The position numbers and the translations under genes were made by a program. This document shows positions 1-8,171 of a DNA stretch of 64,000 nucleotides, in pieces; position 1 is the first letter of the stretch; each line of letters begins with the position of its first letter. This DNA comes from Cellulomonas sp. KH9 (lineage in GTDB: Bacteria > Actinomycetota > Actinomycetes > Actinomycetales > Cellulomonadaceae). The stretch covers positions 62,001 through 126,000 of the forward strand of contig NZ_FOSE01000003.1 of assembly GCF_900114185.1 (NCBI RefSeq), given 5' to 3'. A model generated the notes under the pieces. It saw nothing but the letters and a program-made list of their open reading frames with translations, was not told where the DNA came from and ran no database searches.

Positions 1-202
1 CGACGAGGAGTACGGGCAGCAGGTCGTCGCCGTCGTCGACGGCGCCGGGTCCGACGTCGACGCCGCCGAGGTGCTGGCCTTCGCCGCCCGGCACCTCGAC
101 GCCGCCCGCCGGCCGGTGCGCGTCCAGGTCGTCGACGAGCCCGTGCGCGACGACGCGGGCAAGGCCCGCCGCCGGGAGTGGGCTGCGCACCACCAGGTGT
201 GA
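1..202 (+). CDS. AMP-forming acyl-CoA synthetase/ligase, C-terminal end (partial)
   Basis: Only the last 66 codons are present, read from base 2 to the TGA at 200-202. The fragment resembles the mobile C-terminal subdomain of the ANL superfamily (acyl-CoA synthetases, adenylating enzymes). A segment beginning DEEYGQQVVAVV is followed by a helix and then by DDAGKARRREW, whose Lys sits where the family's catalytic lysine of the adenylation step is found. These enzymes activate a carboxylate with ATP. The substrate cannot be inferred because the body of the protein lies outside the window. The gene converges on the GH43 gene. Confidence 0.7.
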   Translation, partial: DEEYGQQVVAVVDGAGSDVDAAEVLAFAARHLDAARRPVRVQVVDEPVRDDAGKARRREWAAHHQV

Positions 203-380
203 GCCGCGGGTCGGCAGCGACGGACCGTCATCTCCTCCCTGCTCGAGCCCATGTCGGACCAGCCGGCCCGGGCACTCGAGGAGGAGTGAGGGGAGAGGCG
301 GATCGCGCACCCGCATCGCCCCAGCACGCGTCGGCGGCCCCGGGTCGTCCCGGAGCCGCCGATGTCGCGCTGTGGTGGTG

Positions 381-2204
381 TCAGGCCGCGCGGCTCCACT
401 GGAACGTGCCTGCGGACGTGCACGTGCGCTGCTCGAGCGCGGCGCCGTCGGCGGTCGAGCCGCCGACCACACCGACGCACTTGCCGCTGCTGCGGTTCAC
501 CAGCTGCTCGTGGCCGTCGCCGGTGGAGCGCCAGGTGAACTGCTGGTTGGTGCCGCCGTGGCAGGTGTACTGGATGAGGCGCGCGCCGTCCGCGGTCGAC
601 GCACCGCTGACGTCCAGGCACTTGCCGCTGTGGACGCTGCGCACGGTCGAGTAGCCGCCGCCCGCGTCGACCACCTGCCACCGCTGCCACGGCTGGCCGT
701 TGCTCGTCCACTGGCCGACCACCGCGAGGTCGTCGCGGTTGGGGGCCTGGACGTCCATGACCTTGCCGCTGGCGCGGTTGACGATCCGCACGTCACCGGA
801 CGGTGGGGTGGGTGTCGGGGTGGGCGTCGGGTCGCCGCCCCCACCGCGCGTGAACTGCCAGCTGGTGACGTTGAACAGGCTGCCGCTGCCCCCGGTGAAC
901 CGCAGGACCAGGTCCCGGGTGCCGGTCGCGCCGCTGACCGGGCAGCTGACGGTCGTCCACGTCTGCCAGCCGCCGGTGCCGGGCACCGTGCACGTGCCGA
1001 CCACCGGGCCGGACGCGCTGTCCAGGCGCACCTCGATCCGACCTCCGCTCGCGGCTGACGCGACCCGCGCGGTGAACGTGGCCGCGCCCGTGCCGAACGC
1101 GACGCCCTCGACCCGCAGCCAGTCCCCGTTCTCGATCCACCCGACGTTCAGACCGCCCTCGGTGGCCCGTTCCGTCTCCAGGCCGCTGGCCCACGCCATG
1201 GTCTCGGCCTGCTGCGTGACGTACGGGTCGAGCGACTCGATCTGCGGCGGCCCCGCGGCCGTCATGCTCAGCTGCGGGATGGACCCGTCCCCGCCGTAGG
1301 AGAACTGCTCGACGGCGACCGAGCGCGTGAACCCGCCACCGCCCGGCAGGGCGCCGTTGTGGTAGAAGAAGTACGACCTGCCCCGGTAGTCGACCACCCC
1401 GGGATGGTTGGTGAAGCTGCCGCCCTGCGTGGGCATGACCACGCCGCGGTACGTCCACGGACCGGTCGGGCTCGGCGCGGTGGAGTAGCCGATGAACTCG
1501 CCGCAGCACGCTGCCGCGAAGACGTTGTAGTACGTGCCGTTGCGCTCGTAGACCCACGGGCCCTCCTCGTAGAGGGTGGGTCGGTTCGCGACGTTGCCCG
1601 GGCGGGCGCCGAAGCCCGCCGTCGTCAGCGGGATCCGGCTGGGGCTGCCCGCCAACGACACCATGTCCCGGTTGAGCCTCACGTACCAGAGGTTCGGGTT
1701 GCCGTAGTAGAGGTACGCCTGCCCGTCGTCGTCGATCATCACGCTCGGGTCGATCTCGGCGTTGTCGACCAGGGGTCGGCCGATCGCGTCGCGGAACGGC
1801 CCGGTCGGGCTGTCGGACACCCCCACGCCGATGGCGTTGCCGCCGCCGCGCTTGACGACCGGCACGTAGAAGAAGAACTTCCCGTCCCGTTCGACCACCT
1901 GCCCGGCCCAGGCGTCGGACTGCGCCCACGAGAACGTCGCCAGGCTCATGGGGGAGCCGTGGTCGGTCCAGTTCGCCATGTCGGTGGTCGAGTAGACCCG
2001 CCAGTCCTTCATGGTGAACCAGGTCGAGCCGTCCTCGTCGTGGGTCGTGTAGACGTAGAGCCGGCCGTCGTGCACGAGCGGGGCCGGGTCGGCGGTGTAG
2101 ATCGTCTGGACGATCGGGTTGTCGGCCTGCGCCGGGACGGCGAGGGCGACGGGTGCGAGCAGGGTCGCCGCCGCCAGCGCGGCGACCCGCCACCGGCGCC
2201 TCAT
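381..2204 (-). CDS. Secreted GH43 arabinofuranosidase/xylosidase with CBM6 and ricin-B lectin domain
   Basis: The 607-residue product has a signal peptide ending around VPAQA (residues 1-27). The GH43 five-bladed propeller follows (about 29-325) with the expected acidic triad: D39 in TADPAP (base), D152 in EIDPS and E214 in YEEGPW (acid). A CBM6-like module starts at QQAETM (about 331-455). A Pro-Thr linker leads to a ricin-B trefoil (about 470-607) with QQF/QRW-type motifs. The catalytic domain resembles arabinoxylan arabinofuranohydrolases, so it probably removes arabinose side chains outside the cell. The ATG overlaps the stop of the upstream GH27 gene by 4 nt (ATGA), so the two are translationally coupled. 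GH43 subfamily and exact specificity are inference. Confidence 0.88.
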   Translation of the reverse strand: MRRRWRVAALAAATLLAPVALAVPAQADNPIVQTIYTADPAPLVHDGRLYVYTTHDEDGSTWFTMKDWRVYSTTDMANWTDHGSPMSLATFSWAQSDAWAGQVVERDGKFFFYVPVVKRGGGNAIGVGVSDSPTGPFRDAIGRPLVDNAEIDPSVMIDDDGQAYLYYGNPNLWYVRLNRDMVSLAGSPSRIPLTTAGFGARPGNVANRPTLYEEGPWVYERNGTYYNVFAAACCGEFIGYSTAPSPTGPWTYRGVVMPTQGGSFTNHPGVVDYRGRSYFFYHNGALPGGGGFTRSVAVEQFSYGGDGSIPQLSMTAAGPPQIESLDPYVTQQAETMAWASGLETERATEGGLNVGWIENGDWLRVEGVAFGTGAATFTARVASAASGGRIEVRLDSASGPVVGTCTVPGTGGWQTWTTVSCPVSGATGTRDLVLRFTGGSGSLFNVTSWQFTRGGGGDPTPTPTPTPPSGDVRIVNRASGKVMDVQAPNRDDLAVVGQWTSNGQPWQRWQVVDAGGGYSTVRSVHSGKCLDVSGASTADGARLIQYTCHGGTNQQFTWRSTGDGHEQLVNRSSGKCVGVVGGSTADGAALEQRTCTSAGTFQWSRAA

Positions 2205-3955
2205 CGCCGGCTCCAGACCTGGTTGGCGGCGCCGGAGCAGTACCAGAGCAGGACCCCGGTGCCGTTGGCGGTGAGGTTGCGGTCGACGTCCAGGCACAGG
2301 CCCGACGCGACGCCCCGGATGGTGCCGTTGGACTCCAGCGTCCACTGCTGGTTGGTGCCGCCGTGGCAGTCGTAGAGCTGCACGGCCGTGCCGGCGGCGG
2401 CCCCGGGCGGGGCGTCCAGGCAGCGGCCCAGCACGCGCAGCCGGGCGCCGCTGACCTCCCAGCGCTGGTTGGCGCCGCCGTGGCAGTCCCAGATCACCGG
2501 CTTCGTGCCGTTGGTCGTCGTACCGTTCGGGGCGTCGAGGCAGCGCCCGGACGCGGCGCTGACCAGCATCGACGTCGAGCTGGTCGGCGGCGGGTCGGTC
2601 GGCGGCGGGGTCGTCGTGCCGGGCGTGACGCGGTACAGCGCGACGCCGTGCGCGGGGACGGTCGCGGTGATCCGGTCGGACGTCTGGCCCGACGCGCCGG
2701 TCCACAGCTCGCGGTACGACGCGGTGCCCGCGGGCAGACCGGCCTCGCCGAGGGTCGCGGAGATGGTGCGGGCGCTGTTGCCGCGGTTGAGCAGCGCGAC
2801 CGCGGCTGACCCGTCGGCCAGGGGCTTGGCCCAGACCTCGGCGTCGCCGTCGTCCCGCACCCGGTCCGCCTGGCGCACCAGCGGGTCCTGGTCGATCGCC
2901 AGCACGTCGCGGTTGGTGAGGACGCTCCGCACGTCGGCGCTCATGTTCCGGATGTCGTTCCCGGCGATCAGCGGCGCCGAGAGCATCGCCCACATGCTCA
3001 TGTGCGCGCGGTTCTCGGTGGGCGTCAGGGTGTTGCGCACGCCGACCATGAGCATGTCGGGGTCGTTGTACTGCCCCGGCCTCGTCCACTCCCGCATCGG
3101 CTCGATGATGTCGAGCGCCTCGGTGATGCCGACGAAGCACCACTGGTCCGACGGCGGGCAGCCGGTCGACCAGGCGTCCTTGAGGTCCTCCGACGTGCGC
3201 CACATGTCCGCGAACGCGCCCCAGCCGGAGTACGTCGGGGCGGTGTTGTCGTGCGCGCTGTTGGGGTTGATCGAGTAGACGATCGGGCGGCCCGTGGCCT
3301 TGAGCGCGTCGCCGAACCGCTTGAACAGCGTCACCTGCTCCTGCACGGTGCCGCGCGGGTCGCACCAGTCGTGCTTGACGTAGTCGACGCCCCACGACGC
3401 GAACAGCTGCGCGTCCCGCGTCTCGTACCCGTTGGACGACGTGCCGGGGCGGTTGCCGAAGTACTGGTCGCAGGTCTTCTCGCGGGGCGCGTGGTAGAGC
3501 CCGAACTTCAGGCCCTTGGAGTGGATGTAGTCCCCGAGCGCCTTCATGCCGGACGGGAACCGCGACGTGTTCGGCCGCAGGTTGCCGTCCGGGCCGCGGG
3601 TGTCCTGCATCCAGCAGTCGTCGACGACGACGTACTGGTAGCCGGCCGCGGCCATGCCGGAGCTGACCATCGCGTCCGCCGCCTGGCGGATCATCTGCTC
3701 GTTGATGTTGCAGTAGAAGGTGTTCCAGCTGTTCCAGCCCAGCGGGGGGAGGGGAGCGGGCTCCTCCACCGTGGGGGCCGGTGCGGCGGCGGCCGGGCCG
3801 GGTGCGGCGAGCCCGAGAGCGGGACCCGCCAGCAGGGCCAGCGCGATCGCGAGCACGCGGGAGACCCGCGAGCGGGACCGGGGTGGGCGGGACCCGGTGG
3901 CGGCGGACCCGGTGGGAGGGTGGGCGTGCGGGGTGCGGGGACGTGTGCGGGACAC
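2201..3955 (-). CDS. Secreted GH27 alpha-galactosidase with ricin-B lectin domain
   Basis: With the GTG at 3955, preceded by an AGGAG ribosome site, the protein has 584 residues. It has a long Arg-rich N-terminus and a signal peptide hydrophobic core at about 34-52. The GH27 barrel starts at PPLGWNSWN (about 71) and carries the nucleophile motif KHDWC (D196) and the acid/base motif WRTSED (D257). The C-terminal beta domain is followed by a Thr-Pro linker (about 447-458) and a ricin-type trefoil (about 462-584). It should release alpha-galactose from galactomannan or raffinose-type sugars; some GH27 members are beta-L-arabinopyranosidases or isomaltodextranases. The frame stays open to 4081, so an upstream start is possible, but it would lack a ribosome site. 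Confidence 0.9.
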   Translation of the reverse strand: MSRTRPRTPHAHPPTGSAATGSRPPRSRSRVSRVLAIALALLAGPALGLAAPGPAAAAPAPTVEEPAPLPPLGWNSWNTFYCNINEQMIRQAADAMVSSGMAAAGYQYVVVDDCWMQDTRGPDGNLRPNTSRFPSGMKALGDYIHSKGLKFGLYHAPREKTCDQYFGNRPGTSSNGYETRDAQLFASWGVDYVKHDWCDPRGTVQEQVTLFKRFGDALKATGRPIVYSINPNSAHDNTAPTYSGWGAFADMWRTSEDLKDAWSTGCPPSDQWCFVGITEALDIIEPMREWTRPGQYNDPDMLMVGVRNTLTPTENRAHMSMWAMLSAPLIAGNDIRNMSADVRSVLTNRDVLAIDQDPLVRQADRVRDDGDAEVWAKPLADGSAAVALLNRGNSARTISATLGEAGLPAGTASYRELWTGASGQTSDRITATVPAHGVALYRVTPGTTTPPPTDPPPTSSTSMLVSAASGRCLDAPNGTTTNGTKPVIWDCHGGANQRWEVSGARLRVLGRCLDAPPGAAAGTAVQLYDCHGGTNQQWTLESNGTIRGVASGLCLDVDRNLTANGTGVLLWYCSGAANQVWSRR

Positions 3956-4085
3956 GGAGGTCTCCTCGGCGGACGTGGCCCGCGGGCGGGCCGGACCGAC
4001 CCGGCGGACGGCGGTGTCCGACGGGCGACACGGCGGTGCCCCGGGCGTCGTCGACCCGGGCGCCGGCACTGACCCGGCCACTGCC

Positions 4086-4115
4086 GTGAACGTTCACAAC
4101 GTGGGACCGAGGCTA
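4086..4115 (-). promoter_or_regulatory. Promoter and LacI-type operator of the GH27-GH43 operon
   Basis: A perfect 12-bp palindrome GTGAACGTTCAC (4086-4097) with a central CG matches the style of LacI/GalR-family operators. Just upstream, on the minus strand at 4115-4110, is TAGCCT, the -10 form seen repeatedly in this window. The palindrome would then lie just downstream of the transcription start, a classic repression position. The repressor gene is not in the window. Confidence 0.6.
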
Positions 4116-4142
4116 CGCACGCGCGCGACGGGGTCCAGAGGT

Positions 4143-4152
4143 GAAACGCTTC
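4143..4152. promoter_or_regulatory. Possible second LacI-type site
   Basis: GAAACGCTTC is a near-palindrome with a central CG, similar to LacI-family sites. It lies 46 bp from the perfect operator, in the region shared with the divergent FUSC gene. It could be an auxiliary operator or chance. Confidence 0.3.
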
Positions 4153-4273
4153 GACAGTGGAGACGCCCACCGCCCGGACCCGTCGGACGAGCGCACCCGG
4201 CCCCGGCGCGAGGGGCCCCGGCGCCGCCGTCGCCCGCGTTGCCGTCGCCCGCGCCGCGGGTTGGACTGGAGGG

Positions 4274-5389
4274 ATGCGCCCTCTCCCCCCGGACATGCGC
4301 CCCCTGCTGCGCCACCCGCGCCTCGACCTCGCCGTCAAGGCGGCGGTGGCGGCGACGGCGGCCTGGGTGCTCGCCCGGCAGGTCCCCGGCGCCGAGGACT
4401 ACGCCTTCTACGCACCGTTCGGCGCCGTGGCGACGACGTACTCGGCGATCGTCCGGTCCGTCGCCGAGACCGTCCGGACCGTCGCGGCGATCCTGCTCGG
4501 CGCGGTGCTCGGCGTCCTGGCCGACGCGCTGCTCGGCCCCGGCGTCGCGGCGATCGCGCTCGTCGTCGGCCTGGGCATGCTGCTGGCCGCGCTGCCCTGG
4601 CTGGGCGACGCCCGCTCGTACGTGCCGATCGCGGGCATGTTCGTGCTGCTGGTCGGGCACGGGGAGACCCTCGGCTACGCGGCCGCGTACGCCGGGCTGT
4701 TCCTGCTGGGCGCCGCGTGCACCGTGGGCGTCGGCATGGTCCGTCCCGTGCTGCCGCTGGACCGCACCGACCGCGCCCTGGACGCCCTGCGCGCGGCCAG
4801 CGTCGAGCACCTGCGCACGCTCGCGGCGGCCATCGACCCGGCCGGTGACGACGACGTCGAGCTGCCGGCGCGCGAGAGCCTGAGCGAGCCGCTCGCCCGG
4901 GCCCGCACGGAGGTCGACGAGCTGCGCCAGGCGGCGCGCGCGAACCCGCGGGCGCGCCGGCACGCGGACGACGTCACGCGCCGCGTCGACGACTTCGGAG
5001 CCCTGCAGCGCGCCGTCCAGCTGGTCGACGACCTGCAGGCCATGGCCGAGGACGAGCCCTGGGGGCTGAGCGTCGTCCGTCTGCCGGCGGAGCTGCGCAC
5101 CCCCACCGCCCAGGCGCTGCGGGAGCTCGCGGCGACGACGGAGGAGGCCGCGACCGTCGACACCGACCCGGGGCGCCGCCGGTCCGCGGACCGGGCCACC
5201 GGGACGCTCGTCGCCGCCCTGCGCCGCTACGAGGACGGCGGCGGCACGGACGCCGTCGCGCTCGTGGTCTCGACGGTCGTCACCACGCTGCGCCGGTCGT
5301 TGTCGGCCCTCACGCCACCGGACCGGTTCGACCTGTCGACCAGCCCGACCGCGGCGGTCCGGCGCGACGACGCGGAGGTGGGCAGGTGA
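4274..5389 (+). CDS. FUSC-family (aromatic acid exporter-like) membrane protein
   Basis: The N-terminal half holds about six hydrophobic segments. Examples are near residues 18-35 (AVKAAVAATAAWVLA), 43-60, 63-110 and 120-155. They are followed by a charged helical cytoplasmic region (about 165-371). This is the architecture of the FUSC/ArAE family, which includes the AaeB and YccS efflux-type proteins. The start is uncertain: ATG 4274 directly abuts a GGAGGG, ATG 4295 lies 22 nt beyond it, and the frame is open to 4157. The stop overlaps the next gene's GTG (GTGA), so the two are coupled. The substrate is unknown. Confidence 0.72.
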   Translation: MRPLPPDMRPLLRHPRLDLAVKAAVAATAAWVLARQVPGAEDYAFYAPFGAVATTYSAIVRSVAETVRTVAAILLGAVLGVLADALLGPGVAAIALVVGLGMLLAALPWLGDARSYVPIAGMFVLLVGHGETLGYAAAYAGLFLLGAACTVGVGMVRPVLPLDRTDRALDALRAASVEHLRTLAAAIDPAGDDDVELPARESLSEPLARARTEVDELRQAARANPRARRHADDVTRRVDDFGALQRAVQLVDDLQAMAEDEPWGLSVVRLPAELRTPTAQALRELAATTEEAATVDTDPGRRRSADRATGTLVAALRRYEDGGGTDAVALVVSTVVTTLRRSLSALTPPDRFDLSTSPTAAVRRDDAEVGR

Positions 5390-7464
5390 GCGCCGGTGCC
5401 GGCTGGGACCGGGCGCGGTGGGCCGCGCTCGCGGACGGTCTGCTGCTGGCCGCGCGCCCGTACGCGTCGCCCGACCGTGCGCGGATCACGCTGCCCGGTG
5501 GCCCGGGAGGCTACGGGCACGACGTCGACGGGCTCGAGGGCTTCGCGCGGACGTTCCTGGCGGCCGGGTTCCGGCTGGCGGGCGAGCGCGGCGCCGACCC
5601 GCTCGGCCTGGCGCAGTGGTACGCCGACGGGATCGCGGCGGGGACGGACCCGCACCACCCCCACCGGTGGGTGCGCCTGGACGAGCACGGCCAGGCCAAG
5701 GTCGAGGCCGCGTCGATCGCGCTCGTCCTGGACCTGACGCGCCCGTGGCTGTGGGACCGCCTGGCCCCGCGCGTGCAGGAGCAGGTCGTCGACTACCTGG
5801 CCCCGGCGGTCGGCGACGACACGTACCCGCGCATCAACTGGGTGTGGTTCCGGCTGGTCGTGCAGACGTTCCTGCGCTCGGTGGGCGGCCCGCACTCGCT
5901 CGAGGAGATGCGGGAGGACCTGGCGACGCACGACGGGTTCGTCCGCGGTGACGGCTGGCTGGCCGACGGGGACGCGCGCGCGTTCGACCACTACGTCGGC
6001 TGGGCGCTGCACCTGTACCCGACCCTGTGGGGGCGGATGGCGGGTGCGCGGGACCTCGCGGCGGACCGGCGTGCGGCGGACACCGCCCTGCTCGACCGGT
6101 ACCTGCAGGACGCGGTGCACCTGGTCGGCGGTGACGGCTCGCCGCTGGTGCAGGGCCGCAGCCTGGTCTACCGGTTCGCGGCCGCGGCGCCCTTCTGGGT
6201 CGGCGCGGTCGCGCAGGTCCCCACGGTCGCACCGGGCACGCTCCGGCGCTGCGCGTCCGCGGTCGTCGACCACTTCACGGCGCACGGCGTGCCCGACGGG
6301 CGCGGCCTGCTCACGCTCGGATGGCACGGACCGTGGCCCGCGCTGGCGCAGACCTACTCCGGCCCGGGCTCCCCGTACTGGGCGAGCAAGGGCCTGCTCG
6401 GCCTCGCCCTGCCCGCCGACCATCCCGTCTGGACCGCGGACGACGCACCCCTGCCCGGCGCCGCCGCGGACGACCTGCGCGCGGTGCGACCCGCGGGGTG
6501 GCTGGTCAGCGGGACGCACACCGACGGTGTGGTGCGCGTGGTCAACCACGGGGTCGACCACGCCCGGCCCGGCGACCGGGTGGGCGACTCGCCGCTGTAC
6601 GCGCGGCTCGGGTACTCGACCGCCACCGCGCCGCTGCTCGACCCCGCGTCGTGGTCGGACCCGGTCGACCAGTCGGTCGTGCTCGCCGACGCCGCCGGCG
6701 CGCGGACGCACCGCGCGGGCTTCACGACGCTCGCGCTGCGTGCACCGCGCACGGTGGACGCCACGGGGACCGACGTCCCCGCCGGGAGCGCCGCCCTGGC
6801 CGGCGCGTCGCGGGCGGCCGCGCACTGGCTCGCACCCTCACCGGGCAGCGCGTCGGCCGGGCACGGCTACGGCGCTGCCGGGACGGCGCGCGACGCGGGG
6901 ACCGTCACGGTGGTCTCGCTCGTGCGCGGTGCGTGGGAGGTGCGGCTCGTGCGGGTCGCCCGTGCGGTCCCCGAGGCGGTCGAGCTGCAGGTGGGCGGGT
7001 GGCCGCTCGCGGCCGACGACGCACCCGTCGCAACCCGGTCCGACGACGGTGTCGAGGTCACCGCCGGGACGGCGACGTCCCTGCTCGCGGTCCCCGGCCC
7101 GCCCGCCGGGACCCCGGTGACGACCTCGGTCGTCCGCCGCGAGGACGCCTCCCCGCTGGGGCGGCACGCCGCCGTGCCCGTCGTCTCCGCGCCGGCGCAC
7201 CGCCTGCCGGACGACGTCGTCCCGGGGTGGTTCGTCGTCGCGGTGGGCCTGGTGGGACGGCCGGCCGGCGACGCGGCCCACCCGGCGCCGCGCGTCGCGC
7301 GCGAGGGCGTCGGCGGGGTGGCCGTCACCTGGGCGGACGGTGCGCGGACCACCCTCACGCTGCCGCACGACGACACCGACGACACCGACGACACCGACGA
7401 CACCGACGACACCGACGCCGACACCGGCACGCCTGCCCCTGCCGGCCCGGTCGGCGAGCGCTGA
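5386..7464 (+). CDS. DUF2264 domain protein
   Basis: The 692-residue protein resembles actinobacterial DUF2264 proteins. The N-terminal part (about 1-380) contains GGYGHDVDGLEGFART, the segment YPRINWVWFRLVVQTFLRS and YVGWALHLYPTLW. It is a predicted alpha-helical barrel of the kind seen near carbohydrate-use genes. The C-terminal part (about 390-670) looks beta-rich. No signal peptide is evident. The GTG is preceded by GGAGG and overlaps the FUSC stop. The C-terminus ends in a low-complexity Asp-Asp-Thr tract encoded by a 9-bp tandem repeat. The enzymatic activity is not known to me. Confidence 0.8.
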   Translation: MSAGAGWDRARWAALADGLLLAARPYASPDRARITLPGGPGGYGHDVDGLEGFARTFLAAGFRLAGERGADPLGLAQWYADGIAAGTDPHHPHRWVRLDEHGQAKVEAASIALVLDLTRPWLWDRLAPRVQEQVVDYLAPAVGDDTYPRINWVWFRLVVQTFLRSVGGPHSLEEMREDLATHDGFVRGDGWLADGDARAFDHYVGWALHLYPTLWGRMAGARDLAADRRAADTALLDRYLQDAVHLVGGDGSPLVQGRSLVYRFAAAAPFWVGAVAQVPTVAPGTLRRCASAVVDHFTAHGVPDGRGLLTLGWHGPWPALAQTYSGPGSPYWASKGLLGLALPADHPVWTADDAPLPGAAADDLRAVRPAGWLVSGTHTDGVVRVVNHGVDHARPGDRVGDSPLYARLGYSTATAPLLDPASWSDPVDQSVVLADAAGARTHRAGFTTLALRAPRTVDATGTDVPAGSAALAGASRAAAHWLAPSPGSASAGHGYGAAGTARDAGTVTVVSLVRGAWEVRLVRVARAVPEAVELQVGGWPLAADDAPVATRSDDGVEVTAGTATSLLAVPGPPAGTPVTTSVVRREDASPLGRHAAVPVVSAPAHRLPDDVVPGWFVVAVGLVGRPAGDAAHPAPRVAREGVGGVAVTWADGARTTLTLPHDDTDDTDDTDDTDDTDADTGTPAPAGPVGER
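7372..7416 (+). repeat. 9-bp tandem repeat (gacaccgac x5)
   Basis: Five exact head-to-tail copies of gacaccgac encode a (DTD)n tract at the C-terminus of the DUF2264 protein. Copy-number change keeps the reading frame, so the acidic tail can vary in length without breaking the gene. Confidence 0.95.
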
Positions 7465-7514
7465 GCCACCGCACGGCGTGAGCGGGTCGGCCCGACCTGC
7501 GCGCGCCGGCCGCC

Positions 7515-8063
7515 TCAGGGCCGCAGGCCCGCCAGCGCGATCGTCAGCCCGCGGTCGAGCGCCGCGTCCCGCACGTCGTCGTCGTGCGAGGTCAGCAGGC
7601 CCTCGACCATGGTGAGGACGAGGTGCACGTCGGTGACGGTGACGTCGGGTGCGACCTCGCCCAGGGCGACGGCGTCGGCGAGGGGGCCGGCGACGATGCT
7701 GCCGATGCGCTCGCCGAGCGCCTGCAGGTGGCCGGCGGCGTCGGGGGCGGAGCGCATGAGCGGGAACAGCCCGGTGAGCCGGCGCTGGCCCTCGGCGATG
7801 CGTCGCACGACGGCGTCGAACGTGCCGGGCCGCCCGGCGCGCGTGGCGGCCAGGTGCTCGGCGTCGTCGAGGTGCCGGCCGTAGAGCCCGGCCGCGAGCG
7901 CGTACCGGTCGGGGAAGTGGCGGTAGACGGTGGCGCGGCCGACGCCCGCCTCGCGGGCGACCTCGCTGAGGGGTGCGGTCAGGCCCTGGGCGGCGAAGAC
8001 GCGTTCGGCGGCGGCGATCACGGCGGCGCGGTTGCGCGCGGCGTCCCGTCGCGCGGAGGTCAC
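7515..8063 (-). CDS. TetR-family transcriptional regulator
   Basis: The protein has 182 residues. The N-terminal helix-turn-helix (about 14-58) contains PLSEVAREAGVGRATVYRHF, typical of TetR regulators, followed by an all-helical ligand-binding domain with no recognisable ligand motif. It is divergent from the flavin oxidoreductase at 8172, and a clear inverted repeat lies between them. It therefore probably represses that gene and perhaps itself. Confidence 0.88.
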   Translation of the reverse strand: MTSARRDAARNRAAVIAAAERVFAAQGLTAPLSEVAREAGVGRATVYRHFPDRYALAAGLYGRHLDDAEHLAATRAGRPGTFDAVVRRIAEGQRRLTGLFPLMRSAPDAAGHLQALGERIGSIVAGPLADAVALGEVAPDVTVTDVHLVLTMVEGLLTSHDDDVRDAALDRGLTIALAGLRP

Positions 8064-8123
8064 CCGGTGAGTTTAGGACGTTGATCCCGACGCCGCGGGC
8101 GGGCCGCCGGAATACTCGGAGCA

Positions 8124-8147
8124 GAAACGGACGCGGTCGTCCGTTTC
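8124..8147. promoter_or_regulatory. TetR operator (inverted repeat)
   Basis: GAAACGGAC (8124-8132) and GTCCGTTTC (8139-8147) are perfect 9-bp inverted arms separated by 6 bp. They lie 25 bp before the oxidoreductase start and about 60 bp from the TetR start. Position and symmetry make it the likely site of the adjacent TetR protein. Confidence 0.75.
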
Positions 8148-8171
8148 AATCCCTTCCCTGATCGGAGCCCT

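Noticed and set aside
203..380. Imperfect inverted repeat (ctcctccctgctcgag ... ctcgaggaggag) considered as a terminator
   Set aside because: The arms match only after an internal bulge and no other terminator feature is present; evidence too weak to list.
372..1058. Long plus-strand open frames opposite the GH43 gene (and comparable frames opposite most genes)
   Set aside because: High GC removes stop codons, so antisense frames stay open; the products are Arg/Pro/Ala-rich, have no domains and no ribosome sites, and the opposite strand encodes recognised enzymes.
2205..4097. A 1238-residue frame joining GH43 with sequence upstream
   Set aside because: The portion upstream of 2204 is the shadow of the GH27 gene; the GH43 signal peptide starts precisely at the ATG overlapping the GH27 stop.
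7372..7416. Short tandem repeat considered as a CRISPR-like array
   Set aside because: Units are 9 bp without spacers and lie in frame inside a gene.
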